In this document: positions 1 through 8,338 of the stretch, piece after piece
Position numbering within the stretch: position 1 is the first letter of the stretch
Layout: the number at the start of each line of letters is the position of its first letter
NCBI RefSeq assembly: GCF_963931955.1
Contig: NZ_OZ008337.1
Coordinates: forward strand, 1,426,001 to 1,490,000
Direction: 5' to 3'
DNA from: Wolbachia endosymbiont (group A) of Longitarsus flavicornis
GTDB lineage: Bacteria > Pseudomonadota > Alphaproteobacteria > Rickettsiales > Anaplasmataceae
Length of the DNA stretch: 64,000 bases
Program-made: the position numbers and the translations under genes
The notes under the pieces: model-generated
Told to the model about the DNA's origin: nothing
What the model saw: the letters and a program-made list of their open reading frames with translations, nothing else
Database searches by the model: none

Positions 1-293
1 CACCTCCCATGGTAGGTTACACTTTACAAAAAGGTATTACCCATTTTTTTTCTTTGCCAAAAAATACTAAAATATCTTTACTTGGTATACCGAGAGCTCA
101 AATATCAACCAAAGGATTAAAATGGGAACTGTACTTTAGTGATCTTGCTTTTCCAGGAAAGAATTCTTGCTTTAATCGAAGTTTAGGCAATAAGTTATCT
201 ATAGAAGTACACAGTGGTATATGTTTGGCGATGGTTTATTTAGAAGCAGTAGATGATGCTGCAAGACATCATGTGCGTCAAGTTAAGAAGTAA
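1..293 (+). CDS. Probable thiamine diphosphokinase, C-terminal fragment (5' end outside window)
   Basis: The reading frame is open from base 3 to the stop at 293, so the gene starts upstream of the window; the ATG at 9 is probably internal. The roughly 96 visible residues look like the C-terminal thiamine-binding beta-sandwich of thiamine diphosphokinase: a KISLLGIP strand, then a TTKGL-W-L-like segment (STKGLKWEL), a G-x-x-S turn, and a strand ending IEVHSGICLAMVYL, which parallels the usual V-x-V-x-x-G-x-L-L-V ending of the family. The family transfers pyrophosphate from ATP to thiamine to make the cofactor used by transketolase, also encoded here. The catalytic N-terminal domain is not visible, so the call rests on the weaker half of the protein and remains tentative. 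Confidence 0.5.
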   Translation, partial: PPMVGYTLQKGITHFFSLPKNTKISLLGIPRAQISTKGLKWELYFSDLAFPGKNSCFNRSLGNKLSIEVHSGICLAMVYLEAVDDAARHHVRQVKK

Positions 294-339
294 ATAGACT
301 TCTTGCATAACCCAAACTAAGTAGAAAAAAGGTATCATC

Positions 340-790
340 CAAGTAGCTGACACTGGTTCCTTTATGACGTGTCATTCCAGTTTCAGCTACTTGAATGACA
401 GCAGTCCTACGTCATACCGCCGCGGTATCTCTTAGCCGCTAACAAGCAGCGGGATGACGAATTGCTTAACCGTCATACCGCCACGAACCGTCATACCGCC
501 GCAGACCGTCATACCGCGATTCATTCGCGGTATCTCTTAGCTGCTAACACGTAGTGGGATACTTGATCTTTACAGGGATGACGGTTGTCAGGCTAGCCTG
601 TCATCCCAGTGCCCAGACACTGGGATCCAGGAATTTTATTAAGTTGGTAAGCATAAAAGTGTTATGTAAAATACAACGTTCTTGATGGGATTGCGTGAAA
701 GGCTGGATCCCAGTGTCAGCTACTTGGATGACAAAAAAAGGAGCACTGGCATGACACCTCTCTTGGACTCTTTTAGCCACAAACATTAAG
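340..790. repeat. Cluster of type 1 and type 2 palindromic elements
   Basis: This gap holds back-to-back palindromes. Type 1 units (GTCATTCCAG... and GTCATCCCAGTGCCC...CACTGGGATCC) lie near 350-410 and 598-770. Type 2 units, with CGTCATACCGC at one end and GCGGGATGACG at the other, lie near 410-580 and are partly shuffled, with three copies of CGTCATACCGC in tandem. The short open frame on the minus strand at 601-786 is only the translation of these palindromes. Confidence 0.85.
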
Positions 791-1290
791 AAATTTACTA
801 AATGAAAAAAAAGGCAAAAGAAGCCCTGAGGTTATTATCCGCTTTAAAATATTGGCGTTTTTTATGTTTTAAACGCTTGACAAGCGAGATTCAGCCGCTT
901 TTAATTGCAACTAACCTACGCTGCAAATGTTTAAGAAATTTACTAAGCAGAAAAAAAGACAAAGAATCCCCGAGTTAGCTAGTCTTTTACTATCTCTGTC
1001 GAGTATTGGCATTTTTTGATGTCTTGTAACGCTTTATAAGCGCGTTCAGCTTATTTAGATAAAAATCTAGATGTAGATGAAGTTTTGTAAAGACATACAG
1101 TATCTATATACTGCAAAAAATTGAACATAAGACGCCGATACATTAAGTAATCCTTACCTTTTAATCTGCAGATTGGCGAAAGCAAATACAATAGCTTCAG
1201 TTTCATAATAGGGGGGCTGGCGGAGTTTGTCAAGTAAGTTTTTCGTTTCTACTGAATGACAGTTGTGGCTTGGGAGGTAGTGCAAGAAGT
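791..1290 (-). repeat. Dispersed repeat with embedded promoter, copy 1 (inverted)
   Basis: On the minus strand this resembles the repeats at 4797-5150 and 24815-25300. It starts with the motif TTGACAAACTCCGCCAGC, continues through a diverged ~200 base middle (the 60-codon minus-strand frame at 1051-1233), and ends in two tandem copies of a unit with an AACGCC-like core, a run of T residues and AAATTTCTTAA. The middle is more diverged from the other two copies than they are from each other, while promoter and tail units are well kept. Confidence 0.75.
1205..1233 (-). promoter_or_regulatory. Near-consensus sigma70 promoter at head of dispersed repeat copy 1
   Basis: The minus strand reads TTGACA (1233-1228), a 17-base spacer, then TATTAT (1210-1205). 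The same arrangement is kept in the two other repeat copies. The ATG overlapping the -10 box would lie upstream of any transcript start, so it cannot be the start codon of a product made from this promoter. Confidence 0.6.
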
Positions 1291-1364
1291 CTATTGTATT
1301 ACTGAATTATTAATAATCTAGTAATAGTGCCTGCTATGTAGCTAAAATTTTCCTTTAACTTAAG

Positions 1365-1485
1365 CTACATGTAGCTAAAATAACTTGGGTTTACCGACGA
1401 TTTGACAAACGACAAATTCGTCATCCCGCTGCTTGTTAGCGGGATCTAGAGATACCGCGGCGGTATGACGTGGGGAAACCTGACT
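1365..1485. repeat. Type 2 composite palindromic element
   Basis: Begins with the TAGCTAAAATAACTTGGG leader typical of these elements, then GACAAATTCGTCATCCCGCT, a GCGGGAT half, and a GATACCGCGGCGGTATGACG half. The two hairpin halves, GTCATCCCGC/GCGGGAT and GATACCGC/GCGGTATGAC, give the element its composite structure. It lies 5' of the malonyl-CoA decarboxylase gene, an exception to the 3'-end placement of most copies here. Confidence 0.85.
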
Positions 1486-1515
1486 TGCATTAGCCATGTA
1501 TAATAAAGGGAATCT

Positions 1516-2919
1516 ATGACAAAAGAATCATTGGTAAAAACTGATATAGTGAAAGTTGAAGACAAAAAAGCGGTAAGGAGCTTTTTTAAAATACTAGGTG
1601 GAGTGGCAGATGCTGTAAGATCATGGATTGGTAACATCGGTCCTGATTTAAGTAACAGTCGCGATATCGATAGTTTAGTCTTGAAGATGAACGAGTGCTT
1701 AAACCCAAAGGGAGGGGAAGTTTCAGCACGTAAAAACGCTGTATCTCTTGGTAATCTGTACTTGAACTTATCAGAGAAAGGTAAAATAAAATTTCTACAA
1801 ACCCTGGCAGAAAAATTTAATCCGAATAAAGCGGAAATAGATGAGAAAATTAAAGAGTATAAGAAAAATCAAGATCCCGAGTTAAACTATAAATTTGAAC
1901 AGGATTTAATAAAAATTCTTGAATCACCGCGTTCTAAAATATTAAAGCAATTTATTTCTTTACCAGAAGGCCTTAAGTTTATTGTTGATATGCGTTCTGA
2001 TGTGCTTAAGCTAAAGAACCAATATAGAAGCTTGAATCCACTAGAGAACGAATTAAAAAATATACTCTATACTTGGGTTGATGTTGATCTACTTGATCTT
2101 CGTCAAATCACCTGGGATTCACCTGCATCATTGCTAGAAAAACTTATAAAATATGAAGCTGTGCATAAAATTTCCTCTTGGGGCGACCTAAAAAACAGAC
2201 TAGACTCTGATCGTCTCTGTTTTGCTTTTTTTCATTACAAGATACCAAACGAACCTCTAATTTTTGTAGAGGTTGCATTGGTGGATAAGATTGCAGATAG
2301 CATTCAACACCTTTTAGATGAGTCGGTACCTTCAAATGATCCAAGTAGTGCGAGCACTGCTATATTCTATTCAATATCAAATACTCAAGCAGGGTTATCT
2401 GGAATCAGCCTTGGTAATTTTTTGATCAAAAGGGTTGTAGAAAAGCTATCACAAGAGTTTAAAAGTATAAAAACATACGCAACTCTTTCTCCAATACCTG
2501 GCTTTACGAAATGGCTAAAAAACAATCTAAACCAAGATGTCACTTTATTGGGCAAACTAAATATAAAACAATCTAGTGCAGAAATTTTAGAAAGTGCAGA
2601 GCAATTAAAAACTAATGTTGAATGTACAAATGAAACTAAACAATACATGCTTAAACTATGTGCATATTATTTACTAAAAGTGAATAATAGTAATGGAAAT
2701 ACTTATGACCCGGTGGCGCATTTTCATTTAAGCAATGGTGCATCGATAAAACAATTAAACTGGATGGCGGATACTTCTGAAAAAGGTATTAGTCAGTCGG
2801 CTGGAATGATGGTAAATTATCTGTATGAGTTGCCTAAAATAGATAATAATCATGAGAATTATATGATTAATAAAGTGATTTCCTGCTCGAAAAAAGTGTC
2901 GTCTATGTTGAAGGAGTAA
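1516..2919 (+). CDS. Malonyl-CoA decarboxylase
   Basis: 467 residues, a usual length for bacterial MCD. The family converts malonyl-CoA to acetyl-CoA and CO2 in the cytosol. An N-terminal all-helical region (about 1-150) precedes the GNAT-like catalytic domain. Diagnostic segments are EAVHKISSWGDLKNRL, the EPLIFVEVAL strand, YSISNTQAGLSGISLGNFLI, and the DPVAHFHLSNGA block near residue 400, whose histidine is in the family's active-site block, followed by LNWMADTSEKG and QSAGMMVNYLY. The ATG at 1516 follows AAAGGGAA and gives a normal N-terminus. lepA begins 75 bases downstream on the same strand and may be co-transcribed. The gene is intact. In an organism with limited fatty-acid metabolism its role could be detoxifying malonyl-CoA; that is inference. 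Confidence 0.9.
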   Translation: MTKESLVKTDIVKVEDKKAVRSFFKILGGVADAVRSWIGNIGPDLSNSRDIDSLVLKMNECLNPKGGEVSARKNAVSLGNLYLNLSEKGKIKFLQTLAEKFNPNKAEIDEKIKEYKKNQDPELNYKFEQDLIKILESPRSKILKQFISLPEGLKFIVDMRSDVLKLKNQYRSLNPLENELKNILYTWVDVDLLDLRQITWDSPASLLEKLIKYEAVHKISSWGDLKNRLDSDRLCFAFFHYKIPNEPLIFVEVALVDKIADSIQHLLDESVPSNDPSSASTAIFYSISNTQAGLSGISLGNFLIKRVVEKLSQEFKSIKTYATLSPIPGFTKWLKNNLNQDVTLLGKLNIKQSSAEILESAEQLKTNVECTNETKQYMLKLCAYYLLKVNNSNGNTYDPVAHFHLSNGASIKQLNWMADTSEKGISQSAGMMVNYLYELPKIDNNHENYMINKVISCSKKVSSMLKE

Positions 2920-2994
2920 ATAGTCTCTTAATAAAGGATTGCCCTCACAACACTTAAAATGTAAAATGGTTCTACTTAAGTAAAATAGCCATAA

Positions 2995-4791
2995 ATGAAC
3001 AACATAAGAAATTTTGCAATAATAGCGCATATAGACCACGGTAAGTCAACGCTTGCTGACCGTTTAATAGAGGAATGTAACGGCCTTGAAGCAAGAGAAA
3101 TGACCAATCAAATACTCGATTCAATGGATATAGAGCGTGAACGTGGCATTACAATTAAAGCACAGACGGTAAAACTCAATTATACGGCAAACGACGGTAA
3201 TCAATATTGCCTAAATCTCATGGACACTCCAGGTCATGTTGATTTTTCATATGAAGTGAGTCGAAGCTTAGCAGCGTGCGAAGGTTCACTTTTAATAGTA
3301 GATAGCAGTCAAGGCGTTGAAGCACAAACCCTTGCAAATGTATATAAAGCTATTGACAACAACCATGAAATAATAGTTGTGCTCAATAAAGTTGATCTTC
3401 CTGCTGCAGATCCAGAAGGAGTAAAACTCCAGGTTGAGGAAATAATTGGTATTGACGCAAGTGAGTCAGTTTTAATATCAGCAAAAACTGGACTTGGAAT
3501 AAAAGATGTACTTGAAGCAATAGTGGCAAAACTTCCAGCTCCTCAAGGTGATGTAAATGCTCCACTGCAAGCAATTTTAGTTGATAGTTGGTATGACACT
3601 TACTTAGGAGTAGTAATTTTAGTGCGAGTTAAAAATGGAGTGCTAAAAAAAGGCATGAAAATTGTTATGATGTCTAATAATGCTACATATCAGATAGATA
3701 ATATCGGTATTTTCACCCCTAAAAAAGTGATGACGGGTGAACTTTCAGCGGGTGAAGTTGGTTTTATAACTGCTTCAATGAAGGAAGTAGCAGACTGCAA
3801 GGTAGGGGACACTATCACTGAGGAAAAGAGACCTTGTAGTGAAGCACTTCCTGGATTTAAAGAAGTGCATCCTGTGGTATTTTGTAGCATTTTCCCTCAC
3901 AAAACGGATGATTTTAAATATCTAAGGGAAGCTCTAGAGAAGTTACATTTAAATGATGCAAGTTTTACCTTCGAAGCTGAAACTTCAAATGCACTAGGCT
4001 ATGGATTTCGTTGTGGTTTTTTGGGAATGTTGCATCTTGAAGTTATTCAAGAAAGGCTCGAGAGAGAATTTGATTTAGACCTAACAGCAACTGCACCGAG
4101 TGTTATATATAGGGTTACAACACGAAGTGGTGAAGTTTTGAATATTCATAACCCAAGTGATATGCCAGATCCAACAAAGATTGAAATGGTAGAAGAGCCG
4201 TGGATTACCGCAACCATAATGGTCCCTGATCAATACTTAGGTGATATTCTATCTCTATGTGAAGAAAGGAGGGGAGAACAGGAGGATTTATCTTACATTG
4301 GTAACACAACAACAGCATTGTTAAGATATAAATTACCACTGTCTGAAGTTGTTTTTGACTTTTATGATCGATTAAAATCAATTTCCAAAGGATATGCAAG
4401 TTTGGATTGGGAAATTTCCAGCTATCTGGTAAGCCAAATAGATAAATTAAGCTTTTTAATTAATGGAGAGCCCGTAGATGCATTAGCCTGTATTGTTCAC
4501 AAAAGTAGGGCAGAAAAAAGGGGGCGTGAAATATGTGCACGCTTGAAGGATCTAATACCACGTCAGCAATATAAAATCGCGATTCAAGCGGCAGTGGGCG
4601 GAAAAATTATTGCCAGAGAAACGATTAACCCATACAGAAAAGATGTAACAGCTAAACTCTATGGTGGAGATGTAACGCGAAGAATGAAACTACTTGAAAA
4701 GCAAAAGAAGGGTAAAAAAAGGTTACATTCTATAGGGAACGTAAATATTCCACAGAATGCTTTTATTCAAGCCTTGAAGATAAGTGATTGA
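2995..4791 (+). CDS. lepA: Elongation factor 4 (LepA), back-translocating ribosomal GTPase
   Basis: 598 residues, the standard LepA length. The GTPase domain shows G1 AHIDHGKS (about residues 10-17), G3 DTPGHVDFSYEVSRSLAACE and G4 NKVD. EF-Tu-like domain 2 and EF-G-like domains III and V follow. The C-terminal LepA-specific domain includes the KRGREICARLKDLIPRQQ segment and ends in VNIPQNAFIQALK. It lacks EF-G domain IV, which separates it from FusA. LepA binds ribosomes and remobilises stalled complexes. The ATG at 2995 gives the canonical N-terminus NNIRNFAIIAHIDHGKS. No strong Shine-Dalgarno is apparent, as often in this genome. Confidence 0.97.
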   Translation: MNNIRNFAIIAHIDHGKSTLADRLIEECNGLEAREMTNQILDSMDIERERGITIKAQTVKLNYTANDGNQYCLNLMDTPGHVDFSYEVSRSLAACEGSLLIVDSSQGVEAQTLANVYKAIDNNHEIIVVLNKVDLPAADPEGVKLQVEEIIGIDASESVLISAKTGLGIKDVLEAIVAKLPAPQGDVNAPLQAILVDSWYDTYLGVVILVRVKNGVLKKGMKIVMMSNNATYQIDNIGIFTPKKVMTGELSAGEVGFITASMKEVADCKVGDTITEEKRPCSEALPGFKEVHPVVFCSIFPHKTDDFKYLREALEKLHLNDASFTFEAETSNALGYGFRCGFLGMLHLEVIQERLEREFDLDLTATAPSVIYRVTTRSGEVLNIHNPSDMPDPTKIEMVEEPWITATIMVPDQYLGDILSLCEERRGEQEDLSYIGNTTTALLRYKLPLSEVVFDFYDRLKSISKGYASLDWEISSYLVSQIDKLSFLINGEPVDALACIVHKSRAEKRGREICARLKDLIPRQQYKIAIQAAVGGKIIARETINPYRKDVTAKLYGGDVTRRMKLLEKQKKGKKRLHSIGNVNIPQNAFIQALKISD

Positions 4792-4796
4792 TCTTA

Positions 4797-5150
4797 AAAG
4801 ACTTCTTGTATAGTTTTTGGCAACAACCGCTAGAAATAAAAAACTTACTTGACAAACTCCGCCAGCGCCCTTATCATGAAAATGAAGCTATTTATTTATC
4901 TTCTCTGTACAGATTAAATGACAAAAAAACTCACGTATCTGGCGTCTCATGTTTAATTTTTTGCACTATGTGCACCTTATGTCTTTATCAAACTTCTACC
5001 TACATAAGCTGAAACGCGCTTATAAAGCGTTTAAAACATAAAAAAACGCCAACTTAAAAAATGGATAGTGAATAACTAGCTACCCTAGGGTTTCTTTTGC
5101 CTTTTTTTTCCATTTGGTAAATTTCTTAATGTTTATGGCTAAACGACAAC
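4797..5150 (+). repeat. Dispersed repeat with embedded promoter, copy 2
   Basis: Nearly identical over about 300 bases to the copy at 24815-25130: TTGACAAACTCCGCCAGC, then a conserved tract containing CTTCTCTGTACAGATTAAAT and ACTCACGTATCTGGCGTC, then ATAAAAAAACGCC and one tail unit ending in TAGGGTTTCTTTTGCC, a T run and AAATTTCTTAA. It starts right after the lepA stop. The 74-codon frame that overlaps the lepA end reads into this repeat and is not a credible gene. Confidence 0.85.
4849..4877 (+). promoter_or_regulatory. Near-consensus sigma70 promoter at head of dispersed repeat copy 2
   Basis: TTGACA at 4849-4854, 17-base spacer, TATCAT at 4872-4877. Sequence, spacing and position in the repeat match those of the other two copies. 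Confidence 0.6.
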
Positions 5151-5240
5151 CGTCATCCCGCTACTTGTTAGCGGCTGAGATACCGCGGCGGTATGACGTA
5201 GGACTGCTGTCATTCCAGTGTCAGCTACTCGGATGAAACC
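5148..5240. repeat. Type 2 and type 1 palindromic elements
   Basis: CGACAACCGTCATCCCGCT leads into a GATACCGCGGCGGTATGACG half (type 2), followed directly by a partial type 1 unit with GTCATTCCAGTGTCAGCTAC and CTCGGATGA. It lies between the repeat copy after lepA and the convergent transporter gene. Confidence 0.8.
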
Positions 5241-5273
5241 CTTTCCTGACCTATCAAATCACATAAGAGAAAA

Positions 5274-6539
5274 CTAAGACCAATCAAATTTTTTATCTTG
5301 CGGCTTTATTTGCAATATTGCTACCACACTGATCAATAAGCAAAAGACTACATAAAGCCCAGCGGCAAAGTTTACTTGAGGAAATGTTATAGTAAACCAA
5401 GTGCATATCATAGGAGTAAATCCTCCATGTAATGCATAAGAGATGTTACGTGATAAACTCACTCCACTAAATCTAACATTGGTAGGAAAAAGTTGAGCAG
5501 CAACTATTCCTATAGGATTTATACCCCTTTCTGTTATAGAAAGAGCCATTACACTAAGCATAATTATAAGATAACTTTTATAGTAGTATGCAGTAGATAA
5601 CACAGGACAACACAGTACCATTGTGATCACTGTAAATAAGATTGCAGTGCGCTCTTTTCCTACTTTATCAGCTAACATTCCGAGCGCTATTGAAGATATC
5701 GGCATTAATATACTGGTTATAATGAGCACAATTTCATTGACATATGTTGTTACATACGTCTCAACCGACACTATTTCTTTTGCAATTGTTCGAAGAAATA
5801 TGGTAAATCCAACAGCAACATTAACAGGTACAGATATTAAAATAGCAAGTATCAGAGCTCTCTTGTAGCGTTTTATAAGCTCTATTATTGGCAAATCAGA
5901 TAAATTCCTTTGTTTTCGATTTTCTTCATATGCTGGAGTTTCTCCTAATGTGTATACACTATATGCGCTGATTAACCCCAAAACAAATGAAAAAGTAAAC
6001 GGCAACCTCCAACCCCAAGCGTTAAAATCAGTGTTTTTTTTGCAGATAATCACTACAATCACAGAGAGCAAGATGCCAATGGAGCGACCAAAACTTATTA
6101 TTCCAAAAAACATTCCTAGTTTTTTCTTATTAGGTAAATGCTCTATGAGATAAACAGAACTGCCTCCTTGTTCAGCGCCAAGCGCAATCCCTTGTGTCAC
6201 ATGGATTGCAAGAAGCAATATAGTAGAAGTTATACCTATTTTGCTATAACTTGGAATAAACGCAATGAGACTAGACGGAATCGATATTAGCAAGATAGCG
6301 ATTGTTAATGCCATTGTCCTTCCATACCTGTCACCAATGTGACCAAATATGAATGCGCCAAGTGGCCTTACCATAGCACCCAGTCCTGCAATTCCAAACA
6401 ATTGCAGTATGCTGTAGTAAACATCTTTTGCACAACAAAACTCTCTACTAATTATGTTAACCAGATCGATAAAGAGCATATGGTCATACCATATTGCGAT
6501 TCTGCAGAGAATAGCTGATATCAACACCCTTGTTTGCAC
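5274..6539 (-). CDS. MFS transporter, ProP/MHS-like (metabolite:H+ symporter)
   Basis: 421 residues with about 12 hydrophobic segments. The loop between segments 2 and 3 carries the major facilitator signature GHIGDRYGRTMAL, and the loop after segment 8 has a second copy, ALGMLADKVGKERTA. The N-terminal segment IAIWYDHMLFIDLVN resembles the metabolite:H+ symporter group (ProP, KgtP), many copies of which occur in Rickettsiales. The likely role is proton-coupled uptake of a small osmolyte, amino acid or carboxylate across the inner membrane; the substrate cannot be told from sequence. Translation appears to start at a GTG (6539-6537), since no ATG precedes the first membrane segment. It stands alone between repeats. 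Confidence 0.8.
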   Translation of the reverse strand: MQTRVLISAILCRIAIWYDHMLFIDLVNIISREFCCAKDVYYSILQLFGIAGLGAMVRPLGAFIFGHIGDRYGRTMALTIAILLISIPSSLIAFIPSYSKIGITSTILLLAIHVTQGIALGAEQGGSSVYLIEHLPNKKKLGMFFGIISFGRSIGILLSVIVVIICKKNTDFNAWGWRLPFTFSFVLGLISAYSVYTLGETPAYEENRKQRNLSDLPIIELIKRYKRALILAILISVPVNVAVGFTIFLRTIAKEIVSVETYVTTYVNEIVLIITSILMPISSIALGMLADKVGKERTAILFTVITMVLCCPVLSTAYYYKSYLIIMLSVMALSITERGINPIGIVAAQLFPTNVRFSGVSLSRNISYALHGGFTPMICTWFTITFPQVNFAAGLYVVFCLLISVVAILQIKPQDKKFDWS

Positions 6540-6611
6540 TAAATTTAATTTGTAAATGTTTGCTTATTTCATTGTGGCTGCTTTTTGGGATTTTGCAACC
6601 TAAGGTGTGGG

Positions 6612-6640
6612 TTGACTTTTTTATTATGGTGTGTGATAAT
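6612..6640 (+). promoter_or_regulatory. Sigma70-type promoter with no intact gene downstream
   Basis: TTGACT at 6612-6617, a 17-base spacer ending GTGT, then GATAAT at 6635-6640, making a TGTGATAAT extended -10. The same box-spacer layout, including the shared GTGTGATAATT, lies ahead of the ORFan at 46671. Downstream there is only a short run of codons to the TAA near 6733 with no plausible start, so this looks like a promoter left behind by a decayed gene. Confidence 0.45.
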
Positions 6641-6744
6641 TGCAGTGTTATTAAGTTTAGTGGTAAAGTTATAATAGATATAGCCTATTTAGCAGCACTT
6701 ATATCAGCAGCTATAATAAAAATAGCAGAGTAATACTTTGTGCT

Positions 6745-7256
6745 ATAACGTGTATAAGCATTTTCTTTGGGAGTATTGTATGAGTTTCTTCCCGACCATC
6801 TGAATGTTTTGTGGTCATTTCTTCATTCAGAACTTCCTTTAATAGTTTTTGTGTATCTGTTCAGGCAATGGCGTCAACTTAAGGGAAAATATCAGTGATT
6901 GTGTATAAAATTTCTCTCTAAATTTTTTATCATTAAATTATCCAAAGAGTGCAATAAACAGCACTTTTGTTTCTGTTTTATTTCAACAAAGAAGTCTAAA
7001 ATGTGTCCTTAAGTTGACGCCATTGCCTGAACGGATACGTTTTTGTTTTTTGGCTTCTTCTAAAAGATCCTTTACAGCTTGATTATTTTTATGACTTATA
7101 GCATAATGTAGTAGTGATAATGTCTCCTCTCTACTCTGATACTTGCGAGTTATTTTTGCTAAAAGAATCGTGCTTGCGTTATAGCTGGACCTTTTGAATA
7201 TTCCATTTTGAACTTTTCGGCAACACCTTTCCCTTCCTCTATTTCTCTTGCTAGCT
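6745..7256 (-). pseudogene. Relic of an ankyrin-like gene, interrupted by a miniature element
   Basis: Read on the minus strand, 7256-7040 gives KLAREIEEGKGVAEKF and, after a frameshift, ETLSLLHYAISHKNNQ followed by AVKDLLEEAKK, which has the spacing of an ankyrin repeat (LHYAI then VKDLL). On the far side of the inserted element the minus strand continues with DTQKLLKEVLNEEM and a few more codons. Frameshifts and the insertion make it non-functional. The parent could be any of the ankyrin-type proteins common in Wolbachia. Confidence 0.45.
6866..7025. mobile_element. 160 bp miniature element (MITE-like) derived from the IS4-family element
   Basis: Perfect 18 bp terminal inverted repeats, CAATGGCGTCAACTTAAG at 6866 and its complement ending at 7025. 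The interior matches the non-coding end of the IS at 14591-16038: from the repeat through AAAATATCAG, GTATAAAATTTCTCTCTAAA and the tract up to AAAATGTGTCC, after which the whole transposase region is missing and the other terminal repeat follows at once. Outside the repeats both flanks are again near mirror images (TCTGTTCAGG and CCTGAACGGA), resembling the GCTGAACGGA target of the full-length IS. It carries no coding capacity and would need a transposase in trans. Confidence 0.75.
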
Positions 7257-7396
7257 TTTGAATATTCTTTCCATCTTTATTTGTTTATGTCACATACTAA
7301 TGTCAGTTTTGACGTTTAAGAACATACAGAAAAGAGGAACCGTCGCCATGCTGGCGGACTCAAATCACAACGTTCGTACAGTTGTAAGCAGTATAG

Positions 7397-8338
7397 CTAT
7401 AAATCACTCACAATCGATATGCTTGAATTATTCTCAGTAAATAAATCAAGCATAATGTTAGGTATTCTACCATCAACTATGTGAACAACTCCAGCACATT
7501 CCTCCGCCATTTTAACGTATGCCATAAGCCTTTCAATAAATTTTTCCCCTTTAATTTTCCCACAATCAATCGATGCATTTAAACTTTTAACAGATATCTT
7601 CCTGCCACCAATTTTATCTATTTCTTCATCTGTGTCACTCAAGATTATCATTTTAGATGCAGAAACTGCAATTGCAATTGCGCTTGCAGTGCTATCGGCA
7701 TCAATATGATATGTTTCCCCATCTTTTCCATGACCAATTGGTGCAATAACTGGTATAAAATCTGATTCTTCAATAAAAAATAATATATCAGGATTGATTT
7801 CAGTAGGTCTACCGATGAACCCCATGTCTAATATCTTTTCGATATTATTTGATCTATCTTCTCTAAGCGTAGCGGTTATTTTTTCGGCTTTAATTAAGTT
7901 ACCATCTTTTCCACATAATCCAATAGCTGAACCACCAGCAGAATTTATATGCTGAACAATTTTTTTATTAACTGAGCCACACAGTGCCATTTCAATGATT
8001 TTCATAGTGTCTCTGTCTGTAAGTCTGATACCATTCACAAACTTACTGTCCATATCCAGCACTTTTAACACCGAGTTAATTTCATATTCTCCGTCATGAA
8101 TTATTACCGGATTTATACCAAGCTGCTTCAACAAGACAACATTATGCACAAAAGTATTAAATAGTGTTTCATCTAAGATTATTGTACCACCGCATTTAAT
8201 GACAAAAGTCTCGCCTACAAAGCTAGGTATATTAGATAGCACTTCAAGTAATATTTCTGCTTTTTGTTCAAATGATACCTCACCCTTTAAAAATTCACTA
8301 CTCTTCATTTTTTTATCTTGTAAACTTGAAAAACTCAT
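7397..8338 (-). CDS. argB: Acetylglutamate kinase-like protein (ArgB family)
   Basis: 313 residues of the amino-acid kinase fold, close to the usual ArgB length. Family marks are FVIKCGG (ATP-site lysine), the region KFVNGIRLTDRDTMKIIEMAL, SVNKKIVQHINSAGGSAIGLCGKDG, and the C-terminal IIPV-like FIPVIAP-IG block with DADSTASAIAIA. The family phosphorylates N-acetylglutamate in arginine synthesis. The glycine loop normally written HGGGPQI is here HDGEYEI, losing two of three glycines and the proline, so catalysis on the usual substrate is doubtful. The start overlaps the end of engB by 26 bases, implying translational coupling. The rest of the arginine pathway is not in the window. Confidence 0.8.
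   Translation of the reverse strand: MSFSSLQDKKMKSSEFLKGEVSFEQKAEILLEVLSNIPSFVGETFVIKCGGTIILDETLFNTFVHNVVLLKQLGINPVIIHDGEYEINSVLKVLDMDSKFVNGIRLTDRDTMKIIEMALCGSVNKKIVQHINSAGGSAIGLCGKDGNLIKAEKITATLREDRSNNIEKILDMGFIGRPTEINPDILFFIEESDFIPVIAPIGHGKDGETYHIDADSTASAIAIAVSASKMIILSDTDEEIDKIGGRKISVKSLNASIDCGKIKGEKFIERLMAYVKMAEECAGVVHIVDGRIPNIMLDLFTENNSSISIVSDL

Noticed and set aside
340..600. Possible CRISPR array in the repeated CGTCATACCGC units
   Set aside because: Units are palindromic elements of uneven spacing without regular spacers or cas genes.
601..786. Minus-strand 61-codon frame
   Set aside because: It is a translation of type 1 palindromes, which are open in several frames.
1051..1233. Minus-strand 60-codon frame in dispersed repeat copy 1
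   Set aside because: Its first codons overlap the promoter boxes, and the frame is closed in the two other copies.
4788..5012. Plus-strand 74-codon frame overlapping the lepA end
   Set aside because: Runs from the lepA stop into a dispersed repeat; the frame is not kept in the copy at 24815.
6530..6733. Plus-strand 67-codon frame with TTG start
   Set aside because: The start lies inside the transporter gene and the frame crosses a strong promoter, so it cannot be a normal product.
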